This document shows positions 1 to 11,410 of a DNA stretch of 64,000 nucleotides, one piece after another; position 1 is the first letter of the stretch; the number at the start of each line of letters is the position of its first letter. The position numbers and the translations under genes are program-made. The notes beneath the pieces are model-generated. The model worked only from the letters and a program-made list of their open reading frames with translations, made no database searches and was not told the DNA's origin. The stretch is from positions 5,662,001 to 5,726,000 of the forward strand of contig JAWQUS010000003.1 in NCBI GenBank assembly GCA_036365455.1, given 5' to 3'. This DNA is from Macrosoma leucophasiata. Lineage: Eukaryota; Arthropoda; Insecta; Lepidoptera; Hedylidae.

Positions 1-502
1 GCAGACAGACGTAAGCATTAATTCTCTGTATAGAAAAGATGTGTCTATTTTAAAGCATCGTCGGTTGTCTTCTCCAAAATTCGTTTGGCTAAAATCTTAC
101 ATACATTTGAAAAATATTACCATGCTTTTGGGGTACTCAGAAAAATTGCGAGTATTTTTCACCATGAACAGCCGACACTTGGAATGTAAATGCAGCCCGC
201 TACAAATTCAGTGGCCTTTACCTACATAGATAGTTGATTCACTTTATCGCCTTCGTTAACGGTTCTCTTTGCATCCATTCGAATTGCCTTCATCACCATT
301 CAGTTTCATTCGGAAGCAATTCTCAGATAATTCGAAGTACGTTTTCAATCGTTTTGTTGGAATATTATTACTTACCAAATTAAACATCATAAATGTTAAA
401 AATACATGAGAATTTTCTATTGCCTGTAGTTTCTCTGTTCTACAATAAGAGCGAACTATATTAAAGATGTTAGTTTACTGGTCTGGTCGAAATACAAGCA
501 CA

Positions 503-787
503 TTTTTTTTTATGTTACAATGGTGGCAAACAATTTATCAGTTCACCTTGATGTTAAGTGATGACTGCAGCCTATAGATATCTACACAAAACCAGAGGTC
601 AAAATGCAGATTCGTTGCCACCCCTGAGACCTTAGGTGTTCTGTCTCTGTGATAGTTATTACGGGGCCATACATTACCATCTAACCGGAACACGATAGTG
701 CTGAACTCTACCATTTAGCAGCAGATAAATTAGGTAATGTGGTGGTGCCTACGACCTCGAGATCTACAATGAAACTCTATCACCAGT
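503..787 (-). repeat. T-family repeat
   Basis: Full-length reversed copy: T-rich end, then GTTAAGTGATGACTGCAGCC, GGAACACGATAGTGCTGAAC and GGTGGTGCCTACG blocks in standard order. Confidence 0.85.
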
Positions 788-2839
788 CAGACAATCACGT
801 TTGAACGTTTGATGAAAGCTTTTATGGTTGATGAAATTTATAAATGAGTAAATTATTTAGATGAACTTTCTGAATTCGGGATTAAACATTGATTTATCAA
901 TGTTTAAGTAATGTATGTGTATGTAAGTATGTGTGTAATGTTTTTAATTTATTTTTAAGATTAGGTATATGATAGTCTCTGAACAACTATATTTTCTAAA
1001 TTTTCTTGCAATATTCCGCAATTTGTGTAGCCAAACGTCTAAAATTATACATAGGTAAATATTAAATATACGCATTCTGGACGGGCCTGTACGGTTACAC
1101 CCGAGGCCACTTAACTTGATGAGATTATATGATTATGTAATGGGGTTTTCATGTCCTCATTCTATTTATGCGTGCTCTAGATCTTTTATTAACGTTAATG
1201 TTGTGAGCTATAATATAACTACCGAAATGAAAATACTTGAATTGTAGTGGAAAGTAAACAAAGAGTATAGTTTATTGCTTATTATCTAACTACCTACATT
1301 TAATTTAAAATGTTACGAATTAAAAGTTAACTATTTTTACAGATATGTATATTTTGTGTATAAAACTGCTATTACTGATTCGCTAGGGTCGTGGACTCGA
1401 TCTCTGGTCAAGTGCTATGGAGATTTTTATATTTTTCGGCAGTTTCCCAGTGCCGTGTTGCCATTCTCGGAGTTTAGATATGGGACAATACGTAACTGGC
1501 CATCCGTGGGTGTTTGAACGTGTTCTTGAATGCAAAGCATAGTCTGGCAATTGTGGTCCATTTTCAGTTACCGTGGTTCCGAGAAGAAACGTGATAGGTA
1601 GTAAGAGCTCCAGTGGCGGTGCTCGAAAGCTACATTGAAGTCTCGCATTCGTTACCAAGTTCGAGGAGTAAGTGTTTATCGAGTTGTTCCATTAGCGCAG
1701 ATTCTCAGAGTTACCCTAGAAGGTTCGTAACGTGCCCGGCGAATACCAATATGCTCGACATATTATATGAGTCACGAGACTCGTGGTTGGCGAATCATGG
1801 CTGTGTTTGCATTTATTTGTTTTATCTATTTCTTCAGTGTATACAATTTTGGACTCACATTGATAATAACCTCCTCCCTTGTGTAGTCAGTTGATAGTTT
1901 CAAATATACTTACCCAATGATATTCAAACGTCTGGTTTATTTTATGAAATTGGTTATAATATAAAAGTATACCTAAGTAGGTACTTGGTACCGATAGTAC
2001 CCTGGTACTCGTTTACGATGAGAAAATGGTACATTCTAAGGACTGGTTTTATTTTCTCATAAAGACTACATATATTGTATAACGTGTAAGAGCAAAACAA
2101 AATGCTACAAATAATTCCAAAAACAAATTTCCACTTACCTTGTACTTGAATCTTCAGCTTCGTCGGTCTTCGGGAAAAATAAAACACAAACCTGCTATTT
2201 TTTATTACTCATGACGATTATAATAATAATTGAAAATATACAGATATTGAAGATACGAAGAATATTTTACTCGTAGTCCGATGACTATAAACTGAAGACT
2301 GAAGTTGGCCTAGTAGGCTGTAATCAGGCGCTTCATGTAGCTTTATGAAGTTTTTTGACTCGGGCGCAAAAACTAACAACGATTGCAAGTCGCGAACCGA
2401 AGTGCCTGTACAGTGTAGGTACAGACTACAAATTTCGCGAGTAGTGAGCGTCCTAGAGGCAGTGCCGGAATAACCTATAGGTAGGTAAGCAAATTAGACT
2501 GGCTTAAGGCATCACGTCTTGGGGATAGACACTACCTAGTCTAATTATTGAAAGGGGTACAAATAAGCGACTAACATTAAGTAGTTTTAATCCGGCACTG
2601 ACTTTCTGCCATGATTTTAATTAAGCATTTAGCATTCTATATCTGGATTGGACTAACGGATATTACTAATCTAAAACCTGTATGTACATTTAGTATTTAT
2701 AAAGCTCACTGTAACTGAGGATCTGCATCCATTGTGTACGATGCATCGACTAAAAGTCCGATCGTAAAAATTAAAACCTTTTAAACCTATATCCATGAAT
2801 ACTATACAGATAGCTAATTAAAGAGCATCCTTTGTGTGT
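788..2839. other. No gene seen (apart from the SINE-like fragment at 1386-1560)
   Basis: AT-rich sequence. Frames of 77-93 codons overlap here but show no family, no codon bias and no conserved motif. Confidence 0.6.
1386..1560 (+). mobile_element. Divergent S-related SINE fragment
   Basis: Shares the order ATTTTTC, AGTTTCCCAGT, CTCGGAGTTT, ACGTAACTGGC and GTGGGTGTTTG with the S body. The similarity is patchy, so it may be an old S copy or a sister family. Confidence 0.45.
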
Positions 2840-3110
2840 TCATCATCACTCCAGCCGAAAGACATCCACAGTTGGACAAAGCCTTCTCCAAAGATGCCCA
2901 CAATAGTGTTGTGCGGCATTAAGGTTGAATGGTCCATAATCGCCACGCTTGGCAGGCGGATTGGTGATCCCAATGGCGGTATTTTTACTACCGCCCTTGG
3001 AATAGTTTGACCGCCATTGTTCGGTTCACTGACTGCACAGGTGGAAGAATTATCTTCCAATAGAATAAAATTCTTCCGCTAGTGGGCGATGGGGTTCTCA
3101 TGTCCCGCCA
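2840..3110 (-). mobile_element. G-family composite element, internally deleted
   Basis: The left end has TCATCATCAC and a V-like terminus (CAGCCGAAAGACATCCACAG). A block with CGCCACGCTTGGCAGGCGG and a segment ending in GTTCGGTTCACTGACTGCAC follow. Near the right end, GGTGGAAGAATTATCTTCC and a second CTTCCGCTAGTGGGCG are what remains of the inverted arms seen intact at 6728-7018. It lies within 80 bp of the KChIP exon. A minus-strand frame here (2818-3060) is not a gene. Confidence 0.65.
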
Positions 3111-3183
3111 CGGCTGTTTCCTTTGTGTGTTACTTCAGTATTATTAGTAAACAGCTAGGATGAAATACTCCCTTGTAACTTAC

Positions 3184-3378
3184 CTCCCTGTGGGAAGAAC
3201 TGAGAGTAAATAAGTTTGAAGGTGTCCTCCCGAACCACACCAGTGGGGCATTCTGCTTTGAAGCCCCGGTAGAGTCTTTTGAGCTCGGGCTCTGTGAACC
3301 GCGTGGCTCTCCGGAGCGCCGCTATTGAGTCTGGCCTGTAGCGAGGCAGCTGTTCACCCAACTCCTCGAGCTCCGAGT
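3184..3378 (-). CDS. Internal exon of a Kv channel-interacting protein (KChIP-like neuronal calcium sensor)
   Basis: This is a single coding exon. Reading leftwards, a pyrimidine-rich tract and AG acceptor (AG at 3380-3379) precede base 3378, and a strong GTAAGT donor follows base 3184. The exon is 195 bp and phase 1 at both ends. It translates as SELEELGEQLPRYRPDS, then an FTEPELKRLYRGFKAECP block, then TGVVREDTFKLIYSQFFPQG. This matches the start of the conserved KChIP core: the helix before EF-hand 1, then the degenerate EF-hand 1 whose Cys-Pro in the loop prevents calcium binding throughout the neuronal calcium sensor family. KChIPs are EF-hand proteins that bind the N-terminus of Kv4 (Shal) channels and tune A-type current and surface expression. 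Calcium-binding EF-hands 2-4 are not in the window. No start codon is claimed, because an in-frame TTG at 3361 lies inside the exon. It is closer to vertebrate-type KChIP than to recoverin or frequenin from the residues visible. Confidence 0.93.
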
Positions 3379-3689
3379 CTGAAAAGGAAATTGGAGGAAC
3401 TGCTGTAAACTAGTATTGAGAAATTGGTTGACCGGCGGGCAAGCTAACATTCTCGGGATATCCGAAGGTCATTCCTAATGTTGGTTTATTTTATAAAATT
3501 TGAATAATTTCGGTGGAAGAGCCTGAGATCTAAGCTGTCTTGTGTAGTATTTATTTGTATAGTATATATATCATAGTATAAAATAGTATACACATATTGT
3601 ATAGTATATATTAGGACACAAGTAGGCAACGCTTAAGCTTTATTACTGGAGCTTTAACATCAAACTATTTTTTTATTATTTTCACCAAC

Positions 3690-3838
3690 GCCACTGTATT
3701 ATTATGAAGCAAAGAAAGAAATGTCAATTCAGTCTGATCAGTAGTTTTGGAGAAAATCCGCTTTGACAGCGGACAGAGAGATAGTGATCCCATAAAGGTT
3801 CTGTTTTTCTTTTTGTGGTACGGAACCCTAAAACAGTT
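3690..3838 (+). repeat. LINE-tail-like fragment
   Basis: GATCAGTAGTTTTGGAGAAA, GCGGACAGAGAGATAG, then TTTTTGTGGTACGGAACCCT. The last motif is a common lepidopteran repeat end. A related AGGGTTCCGTACAA motif occurs near 48600 and 42850. Confidence 0.5.
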
Positions 3839-4236
3839 TCGCCTCATACAGTTTTATATTCTCCTAAAGATACCTACACCATTAGAGGTCTTACGTTATT
3901 CTTAGCGCAAAATGTCTTTACAATACGGAAATTGAGATGATAGTGTTGTATCCTTTTCGTTCCTAGCTTTATCGACAAAGACCCCCGGGCTTTATACTCG
4001 CACAATACCCTCCTAACAAAGACCCGATGGTACCCGATAGACGCTATTATCGTCTATGATTAATATTTTGAGCTTAATATCATTTCAAAGGAGTAGTGAT
4101 CTTAATGTTATTATAGAAGTTGTTGAAGGAAATTGTTGGCATCTTTTCTACCGAAGATATTTATTTATTATTTTGATGCACAGTGATGGTACATAACATT
4201 TATGATGCTAGTATTAATATATTAATTAAGTATATG

Positions 4237-4846
4237 TTTTTTATGTAATGAAGGCGGCACAGTAGCACAGCACAGTTGTTAAATGAAGTCTGCAGCCTAT
4301 AGACATACAAAAAACTAAAAAAGTTTAATTTCATATGCCTTTGTAGCGGAAATTACAGGGCCATACAGTACCGAATGACCGGAACGCGATACCGCAGAAC
4401 AATATCAGTTAGCGGCAAGTAAATTACGTAATTATGTAATGCGGTGGTGCCTACGCCTTCGAGCTCCGTGATAGGAGCTTTACCTGAAGTAAAAATAAGA
4501 ATTTTATGAATCTCCAATATTAAGTAAGTATTGAAATTGTTCGTGTTATTTCAAACGTCCGTTTGTACTGGTGGTAGAGCTCCAGTGTAGAGCTCGAGGG
4601 TGTAGGCACCACCACCTATAAATCTATCAGTCGCCTAACGGTAGTGTTCAGCACTATCGTGTTCTAGTTAAATGATATTGTTTGGCCCCGTAATAAGTAT
4701 CACAGACGTAACAGCTTAGGTCTTAGGGGTGGCAACCCATCTGCATTTTGACCTCTGGTTTTGTGTATATGTCTATAGGGTGCAGTTATCACTTAACATA
4801 CATGTAAACTGCATGGTTGTATGCCACTTTCGTTATGTACATAAAA
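4237..4846. repeat. Head-to-head inverted pair of T-family repeats
   Basis: A reversed copy (4237-4494, diverged) and a forward copy (4566-4846) face each other with their GGTGGTAGAGCTCC-type heads about 70 bp apart. The poly-A-like ends point outwards, giving a roughly 600-bp imperfect palindrome. Confidence 0.75.
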
Positions 4847-5299
4847 TTAAAAAAAAATAGTTTTGAGTGCCTTATCGCCCCTAAAGTTGTAAATCTTTGT
4901 TATCCCCTACGCGGAAAAGTTTTTATTAAGTCGAAATATGAAACCAGAGTATCCAGGGTTAAGGCGCAACAGGGTAGCCCCATGGGACCAAAATGCTTTC
5001 CGTTGCAACTTCTAACTATAACTTCCACTCAACACGGCCAGTATAAAATTAAGGAAGCAGACGAAAGGTTTATTGGTACGGTAATGACACTAAACTTATG
5101 CTCTCAAGTTTCTCCTTCCCTCCTCGTAGTATAACTTTTAGTTCGAAAGTAATTATAACTTGGCTTTAATTGAAATGAGCTTGCATTATGAAACAAAACA
5201 TACGAGTATACGCTTGAGATTTATTATGAACAGCAACAGCGGCAGGCAAAATCGGTTGAACCGCGAATAATTAGAACAAAAATATAGCTAACCAGCTGT

Positions 5300-5745
5300 T
5301 GCCCGTGACTTCGCCCGCGTGGATGTCATTTTATAAATAACTTAGTATGCCTATGTTCTTTCTCTAAGTCAGCTCTATCTCAGTACCAAATTTCATTTAA
5401 ATCCGTTCAGTCGTTTGGACGTGAAAACGTAACAGACTTTGGCGGTCTGTGCGTGTGGTTGCCAATGTTGAAGGTTATTGCTTGTTCAGGTTGTAGGAGA
5501 TGGAAAATGAGAAGTCCATTGATGGTGATCACCATATAATCCGGAATTTACAGTTACATTTTTACGGTTACTTTAGGCGGGTTGAGGTGCGTGTGCGCGG
5601 CACTAGGGTTATGGGACAACTGACGACGCAACGCTACGCTAAGCTTGCGGCGTTTATATTATAATGTGACGCTACAAGACAGACGGACAGTCAGACAGAC
5701 AGAGTTACTTTCGCATTTATAATATTAGTAGAGAAGTAGAGATTA
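5300..5745 (+). repeat. LINE 3' tail relic
   Basis: Shows the common insect LINE-tail series: GCCCGTGACTTCGCCCGCGT, ACCAAATTTCATTTAAATCC, GTTCAGTCGTTTGGACGTGA, ACAGACAGACAGAG and TTCGCATTTATAATATTAG. Not coding. Confidence 0.65.
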
Positions 5746-5787
5746 TATATATATTATCATATATTATCCCTTATTTTATACTAAAAA

Positions 5788-6066
5788 ACGTAACTTTACG
5801 CCTGTAATTCCCGAAGGGCAGGCAGAGGTAAATGCATGCATTCAAGCATACATGCAAACACCCACGATTCGCCGGTTACGTTTTGGCCCAAGTAGTGGCG
5901 AGCCTGTTGCCATCTCCGGGCACATTACCGAACTTCATGGAAATGGGAAACTTCCAGAAAATGGAAAAAGTCCAATAGAACAAGAGATAAAGGATTTTAA
6001 ATCATTATCTCTGATAGCCCCTGACCCGGGAATTGAACCCGGGACCTCCAGCGTAGTAGTAGTGGA
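5788..6066 (-). mobile_element. tRNA-derived SINE (family S), head truncated
   Basis: Reversed S copy. The B-box region is present (GGGAATTGAACCCGGGAC) but the A-box end is lost. The 104-codon frame across it (5852-6166) is spurious. Confidence 0.8.
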
Positions 6067-6212
6067 TTTATTTTATACTACATTTTTTGTTTTCCAATTC
6101 GAAAATGCTTCCAATAAACAATATTTCTTTAATGGAGTTAAAATTATTGCAGTTAAAATAACTTAAAATTAGAATACTCGTAGGTACCTAATTTTAAAAA
6201 AGAAATATCAGT

Positions 6213-7056
6213 TCAGCCGAGAAACGAACACTACTGGACAAAAGCCTTTCCATAAGGGTATTCGCCACGCTTGGCATGAGGATTGGCGATCGCAATGGCG
6301 GTAGTTTTATCGCAGGACACTGCTGCACATCTTGGGTTATTGCACTTACTACCGCCCATAGAGCTACACCGGAGCGGAGTAGCTAAATGCAGGCTTTCCC
6401 CTCTGTCAAAGTACAAGCCCAAATGGGCCTATACCTGTCGCCTAGATGTTTAAATGTGTGTGTGAAGTTGTTTCTGTATTTTGTTATAGTCTAGGTATGA
6501 GTTTCGTAGTAATACACGATTTTTGTAGTGTGCGTGTGTGTCGCACGCATTTCACCCCGCAAAAAAATGACAGACTGTTTTGCATCGGTAATAAACGGTA
6601 TGGCTACTCCCCTCCAGTCCACTGCGGCCGGTGGCCCGTGTTGCTCTATGCTACCGCCACAGTAGAATCTAACTACTGTGCTACCCCCCCATTGGAATGG
6701 TTTGACCATTGTTCGGTTGACTGACTGCACTAGTGGAAGATTTCTCTTCCAGGGGTGCTACCGCCTATCTGTATTGCTGCTGACATTGTCATTGCAGTCA
6801 AATTTTCATCTCGATTTTTAGCTCCTTTAAAAGTAGTATTGATAATCTGATTGATGTTCTCGTTTTCGTAGAAGATAAACAAGAGATAATGGTAGATTAT
6901 TTCGATTATTGTTATTTAGTTAAAGTGAAAATCGACTTTAAAATTAGACAGCAATGACAATGACGACAGCAATGTCGATAGGCGGTCGCACCCCAGTTGA
7001 AAAAATCTTCCACTAGTGGGCGGTGGGGACGTTCCATCTCGACGCCAACACGCTAA
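6213..7056 (-). mobile_element. G-family composite element with a large foldback
   Basis: The left part shares the V-like terminus and the CGCCACGCTTGGCA block with the copies at 2.8 and 19.2 kb. The middle carries a segment around TGCGTGTGTGTCGCACGCAT. The right part is an imperfect inverted repeat (arms 6728-6832 and about 6917-7018, starting CACTAGTGGAAGAT and ending ATCTTCCACTAGTG). Short frames here follow the repeat and show no protein family. Confidence 0.65.
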
Positions 7057-7425
7057 TAAATAATAAAAAATACTGATTTGTATTTCATGTAATTCAATTT
7101 TAAAAAGAACAACCACTAAACAAATTGAGTTGCTTTCTCAACTAATTACGGCGTAGTCTTTGCGCGGAAGCAAGTTTTTGCTTCCGATGATTTTTCTCAC
7201 GGCACCAGATGGTTTTGACTTTAGAATAATGGCTCAGAAAGTTTCCATAAAGATATAACGAGGCTGCTTTGTAAATTCAATATCGCTGGCTCATAATATA
7301 TTACAACGGTATAGGTCCTTATTAGATAGGGAAATGTCGTGTTAGGGTTTTTCATTAGACTGTCCAAAATTAATTTTGCTATTTTCAGTGAAATATTACC
7401 TACACAATTTAAACTTATTTTATAC

Positions 7426-7655
7426 TAACTGCCCCGGCAAACTTCGTATTGCCTCACAATTAAATAATGTGTCAAAGGTTTGATAGATACGGACTATTTG
7501 TATGGAAAAATGAAATTGTGGTTTTACTATTTCCCTTCAATTTCTTCATATTATCAAATCATTCAAAACCAAAATTAGCCAAATCGGTCCAGCCGTTCTC
7601 GAGTTTTAGCGAGACTAACGAACAGCAATAGATTTTTATATATATAGATTACAGT
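7426..7655 (+). repeat. LINE 3' tail relic
   Basis: CTGCCCCGGCAAACTTCGTA at left and AAATCGGTCCAGCCGTTCTC then TTTTTATATATATAGATT at right, typical of a LINE terminus. Confidence 0.65.
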
Positions 7656-7883
7656 TTTAGTGTATGCAAATAATGTTACAAAAATGTTGTTTTTAACCTA
7701 GTCAGCAGTTTAGATGTATGGTGAATGACATCCATTGATAACTAATAAATAGCTATACAATCGATATGATAGACTTTGCAGTTTAAACAATATTATTAAG
7801 ATATCGCTTTATCCTTAATAATTGTCATATTTATAGTTTTCGCAATCACACATGCGACTGAATTTAGAAATTAAAGTAATAAA

Positions 7884-7968
7884 TTATCCTGAGGTCGTCG
7901 TTTTGATTCCTGCCCGAAGTCAGTTTATTCTTTCCATTTTTTCCTTTAATTTTTAATTTTATTCTGTT
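7884..7968 (+). mobile_element. tRNA-derived SINE fragment (family N)
   Basis: Matches N from the anticodon-arm region (TTATCCTGAGGTCG) through GATTCCTGCCCGAAGTC into the T-rich body. The A-box part is missing. Confidence 0.7.
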
Positions 7969-9480
7969 GGTTATCTAACCAGAATTCATCGAGAGTCTGG
8001 AGAGGTTTATTGGAAACCAAGGAATGTGCCGAACATTATTTTATCCGTTTCGTGCATGATAACAGGGATATAAAATATTACCACTGCATGTTTCTAATGT
8101 ATAATAGGAACATGTATTAGGTATTTATGGTTAGCCAATTTCTATTGTTAAATTAACGGATAAAGTACCGTTGTAGATGCAAATAAGGATAAGGTTTACT
8201 AGTTTTCTTAAACTGTATTAAATAGTGTACCTATGTTTTAAAAGGCAAAAGTAGCTACATAAATAAATAGGTAGAAGATATTTCAAGTCCGCAGTATATT
8301 TAATTTAAGTGTAATAATCGGAACAAGATCACTTATTAAATATATTTCAGCTAAAGGAGATGTTGCGAGCTCAGCTCTGGTTTGTACACGTCCTCAAAAA
8401 ATGGGTAAATTAGAGAAGAATACAAAAAAATACAATTAATTTATTCAAGAATATATTTTAGAGTTACAACCACATTTAATTCAAACGATTTTATCATTTT
8501 CAACTATGTTCAACATGGTGGCGATACAGCCGACGATTGGGATCAATCGATTTCGATACTATTTGGAAAATATTACTTTTTTCTCTGAATACTATATAAT
8601 CAAAAAAAAATTAAAACATGAAAATGTCAAAATGACATCGCCCGCCATATTCGCCATGTTGGTTTTGAGTTGCAATTCTAACTGCAAATAATGTTTTGTA
8701 ACTGCAAACAAAGCTAAATAAGTGAAAATATGCAGTAAAAAACGTTTTCTTATTGATTTTGCCTGTTTAATGATATTGTGTACAATACATGGCCGGAGGT
8801 CCATACATTTTTGCAACATCTCCTTTAAACATTTTGTAAGCAAGATTTCTTTTATTGAATATTTTTTTATCATTACAAAACATTAAGTCAAATATTACCA
8901 TCATCGCTCGAAAATCGATTTATGTAATATTAAAATAGTTTGCAACGCAAAGATCACATGTTTTGTTGTGTTTAAAAAAATATATTTTGTTTTCTGATTT
9001 ATAGCATTACTAAGTAACACAATAATACATTCCTTATCACTTAATACAGATCTCATTGATTTTCTGGTGCTATCTTATCAAATTTGTTCATTGTACATTT
9101 CACATTATGTTAAATAAATTAAAAATACAGTTTTAAAAATACAACAATTCAGTTTGGTCATTTCACAAACAATTTTGTACATTGCTTGCATAGTACTTAC
9201 TTACTACGATTCTTCGATTGGAATGGTACTAAGGTTGGATTTAATTAAATGCAAATGCCGACTCCGTTTAAATTATCTACATTTTCTCACTGAAAATGTT
9301 TTACACTGATTGGGTGAAACCTTAGTCTACGAAAGAGGTTTGTTATCGCGGTTTTGCCACCGACAGGCTACTATCTTATGCCTATCTAGACTAATCTAGA
9401 TTGCCTAAAATGAGAAGCTTTTGGCTTCGATCTCGCTCTCGCTATTGTTAGAAAGTGAAATTAAATTGCACCTTACGCCA
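7969..9480. other. AT-rich DNA, nothing recognised
   Basis: No repeat family of this window and no RNA gene. A 93-codon minus-strand frame (8592-8873) is Lys/Leu-rich and probably chance. Confidence 0.6.
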
Positions 9481-11410
9481 GATGTCTGTGAATGTGCCAA
9501 TGTAATTTTAATATCAATTACAAACATTTGTGCTTGCTTTGTTATCAGAATTACATTTAAACGTAAATCATTTGCATTTTTTTCAATATTCGTTACTGGA
9601 TTCAATATTAGATAAACCTGTAACACACATAGTTCGGAAATCTATGAAATAAATATTTATGGCAAAATATTGAAATGTCACTTAAATCTTAGTGGGATGA
9701 AAAAGTCCTTTATGTCTATAAAACACGTGCAAACGACTAAGATAGCTTATATTTGAGGGTCGAAAATAGTCGAAAGTGACGTTTGAGTAGTCGGTCATTA
9801 GATGTTTGGTTACAATGTTATGATGTCGCTAAGCAATTATTTTATATGATTCCCATTATAGGTCCCACTGCTGGGCACGAGTCTCTTCTCTTTTTGGTGG
9901 GAGGCTTGGAGCTTACTCCACCACGCTGCTCCAATGCGGGTTGGTGGAGATACGGGTTAGTGGCCAGGCCTACCCGCTGTCGGATGTCTTTAAACCGCCC
10001 ATAAGGCCTTTAGCGGTATAAAGATATATAAAATGATATAATAACAGCATAAAAATATAATAATCTTAATTCAATTCCATAAAAAATCCGAATGTATCGT
10101 TTTGGCATGAACGACAAATTGTTGTCGATTGGCGTGTCATTAGGTACAACATACTATTTGCCATTCGGATTCCTCCTCAATACGCATTCCATTTGGCGTA
10201 CAATTAGGACTGATAACGAGTAATTTATTGGAGGGTTACTGGAACCACCTGTTTAATGACTCCAACGTGATTCCATAATGTCATTCCATGATGTCATAAA
10301 CGGTGAAATTGCGCGTAGCACGTATCGTATTTTAGCATCGGTACGCTATTGGTGAAATAGGAGACATTAATATCTGTATTAATATCTTTGCAACTTTATC
10401 CCAATATTGGTAAGAGACGTTGACTGAATGATCTGTATGAGATTATGTATCTGTATTAGTGTTCGCAACGGCAAGTTTGGAATAAAATCTACATAAATCT
10501 CCTTGTGGAAACTTCACTCCAAAGATTCTGTTGAAAACTATTGTTAGAGTCACAGGTACACACTATTATATTTATGATAATATTAATTATATGGGCTGAG
10601 GTCAAATAAATATTGCTGGTTGCCTGTCGTTACTAATTGCGACCCGGATTCATCTTCCATGCGCATTCCATTTGGCGTGCAATTAGGACTGATAACGAGT
10701 AATTTATTGAAGGGTGCTCGAGGTACCTGGGACCACCTGTTTAATGGTTCCGACGTGATTTCGACATTAGCGATGAAACTGCGCGTAGAGCGTAGCACAT
10801 TTCACTATCGTTAACTATTTATACTATGGATTATGGAATGGGCCATAAAATTTATAACTATCTATGGATTGGACGACATGAATTGCCATAAATATCTTCA
10901 CGAAAGTTATCGTATCAATTACGAATAGTTGTGCTACTGTTGTTATCATAGCATTTAAATTTAAACATTTCGAAGCATTGCAAATATTTCTCTTTGGATT
11001 CAGTATCAGCAAAATCAGTTTTTCACGTAGTTCATGGTAATCTGATTTATGTCGATTAAGATGTTTAGTAACATTCTCATGATGTTGTTAACAATGTATT
11101 TTATATGGTTTCATGCTATTTAAAGAGGTGAAAAATTGGTCACTGTAAAAAATAATCTCCTTATTCTAATACCTTACACAATATCGATGTATCTTTTTGA
11201 ATGTACGACAAACTGGAGTGAATAGGTGTGTCTCTACTAATTGCCACTCGGAATCGTCTTCAATGCGCATTCCATTTGACGTGCAATTAGGACTGATAAC
11301 GAGTAATATATTGCAGGGTGCTCGAGGTACCTGGAACCACCTGTTTAATGGTTCTAACGTGATTCTGTCATAAGCGGTGAAACTGCGCGTACGTAATACC
11401 TACGCATCAT
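9480..11410 (+). repeat. Local array of X repeats
   Basis: A block with CGCATTCCATTTGGCGT, CAATTAGGACTGATAACGAG and CCACCTGTTTAATG occurs three times (about 10158-10335, 10618-10815, 11228-11400). A second block with TATCAATTAC, TTGTTATCA and GGATTCA(A/G)TAT occurs at about 9505-9612 and 10908-11007. The order suggests partial duplications of a unit of roughly 1 kb, later interrupted by the Q fragment at 9851. Short frames are not conserved among the copies. Confidence 0.75.
9851..10012 (-). mobile_element. 5S-derived SINE, tail part only (family Q)
   Basis: Contains the CCCACTGCTGGGCACGAG and GGAGCTTACTCCACCACGCT blocks of Q but no 5S-like head. It interrupts the local X repeat array. Confidence 0.75.

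Larger units (their letters stand above)
1..3183 (-). other. Intron downstream of the KChIP exon, leaving the window
   Basis: The donor at 3183-3182 opens an intron running towards base 1. No exon carrying the expected next KChIP segment (the start of EF-hand 2) was seen on the minus strand before the window ends. The stretch holds a T element, a divergent SINE-like fragment and a G element, all annotated separately. Confidence 0.6.

Noticed and set aside
3155..3361. KChIP frame read as a 68-residue protein from 3361
   Set aside because: The first codon is TTG inside the exon, and the C-terminal residues after FFPQG are translated intron beyond the GTAAGT donor.
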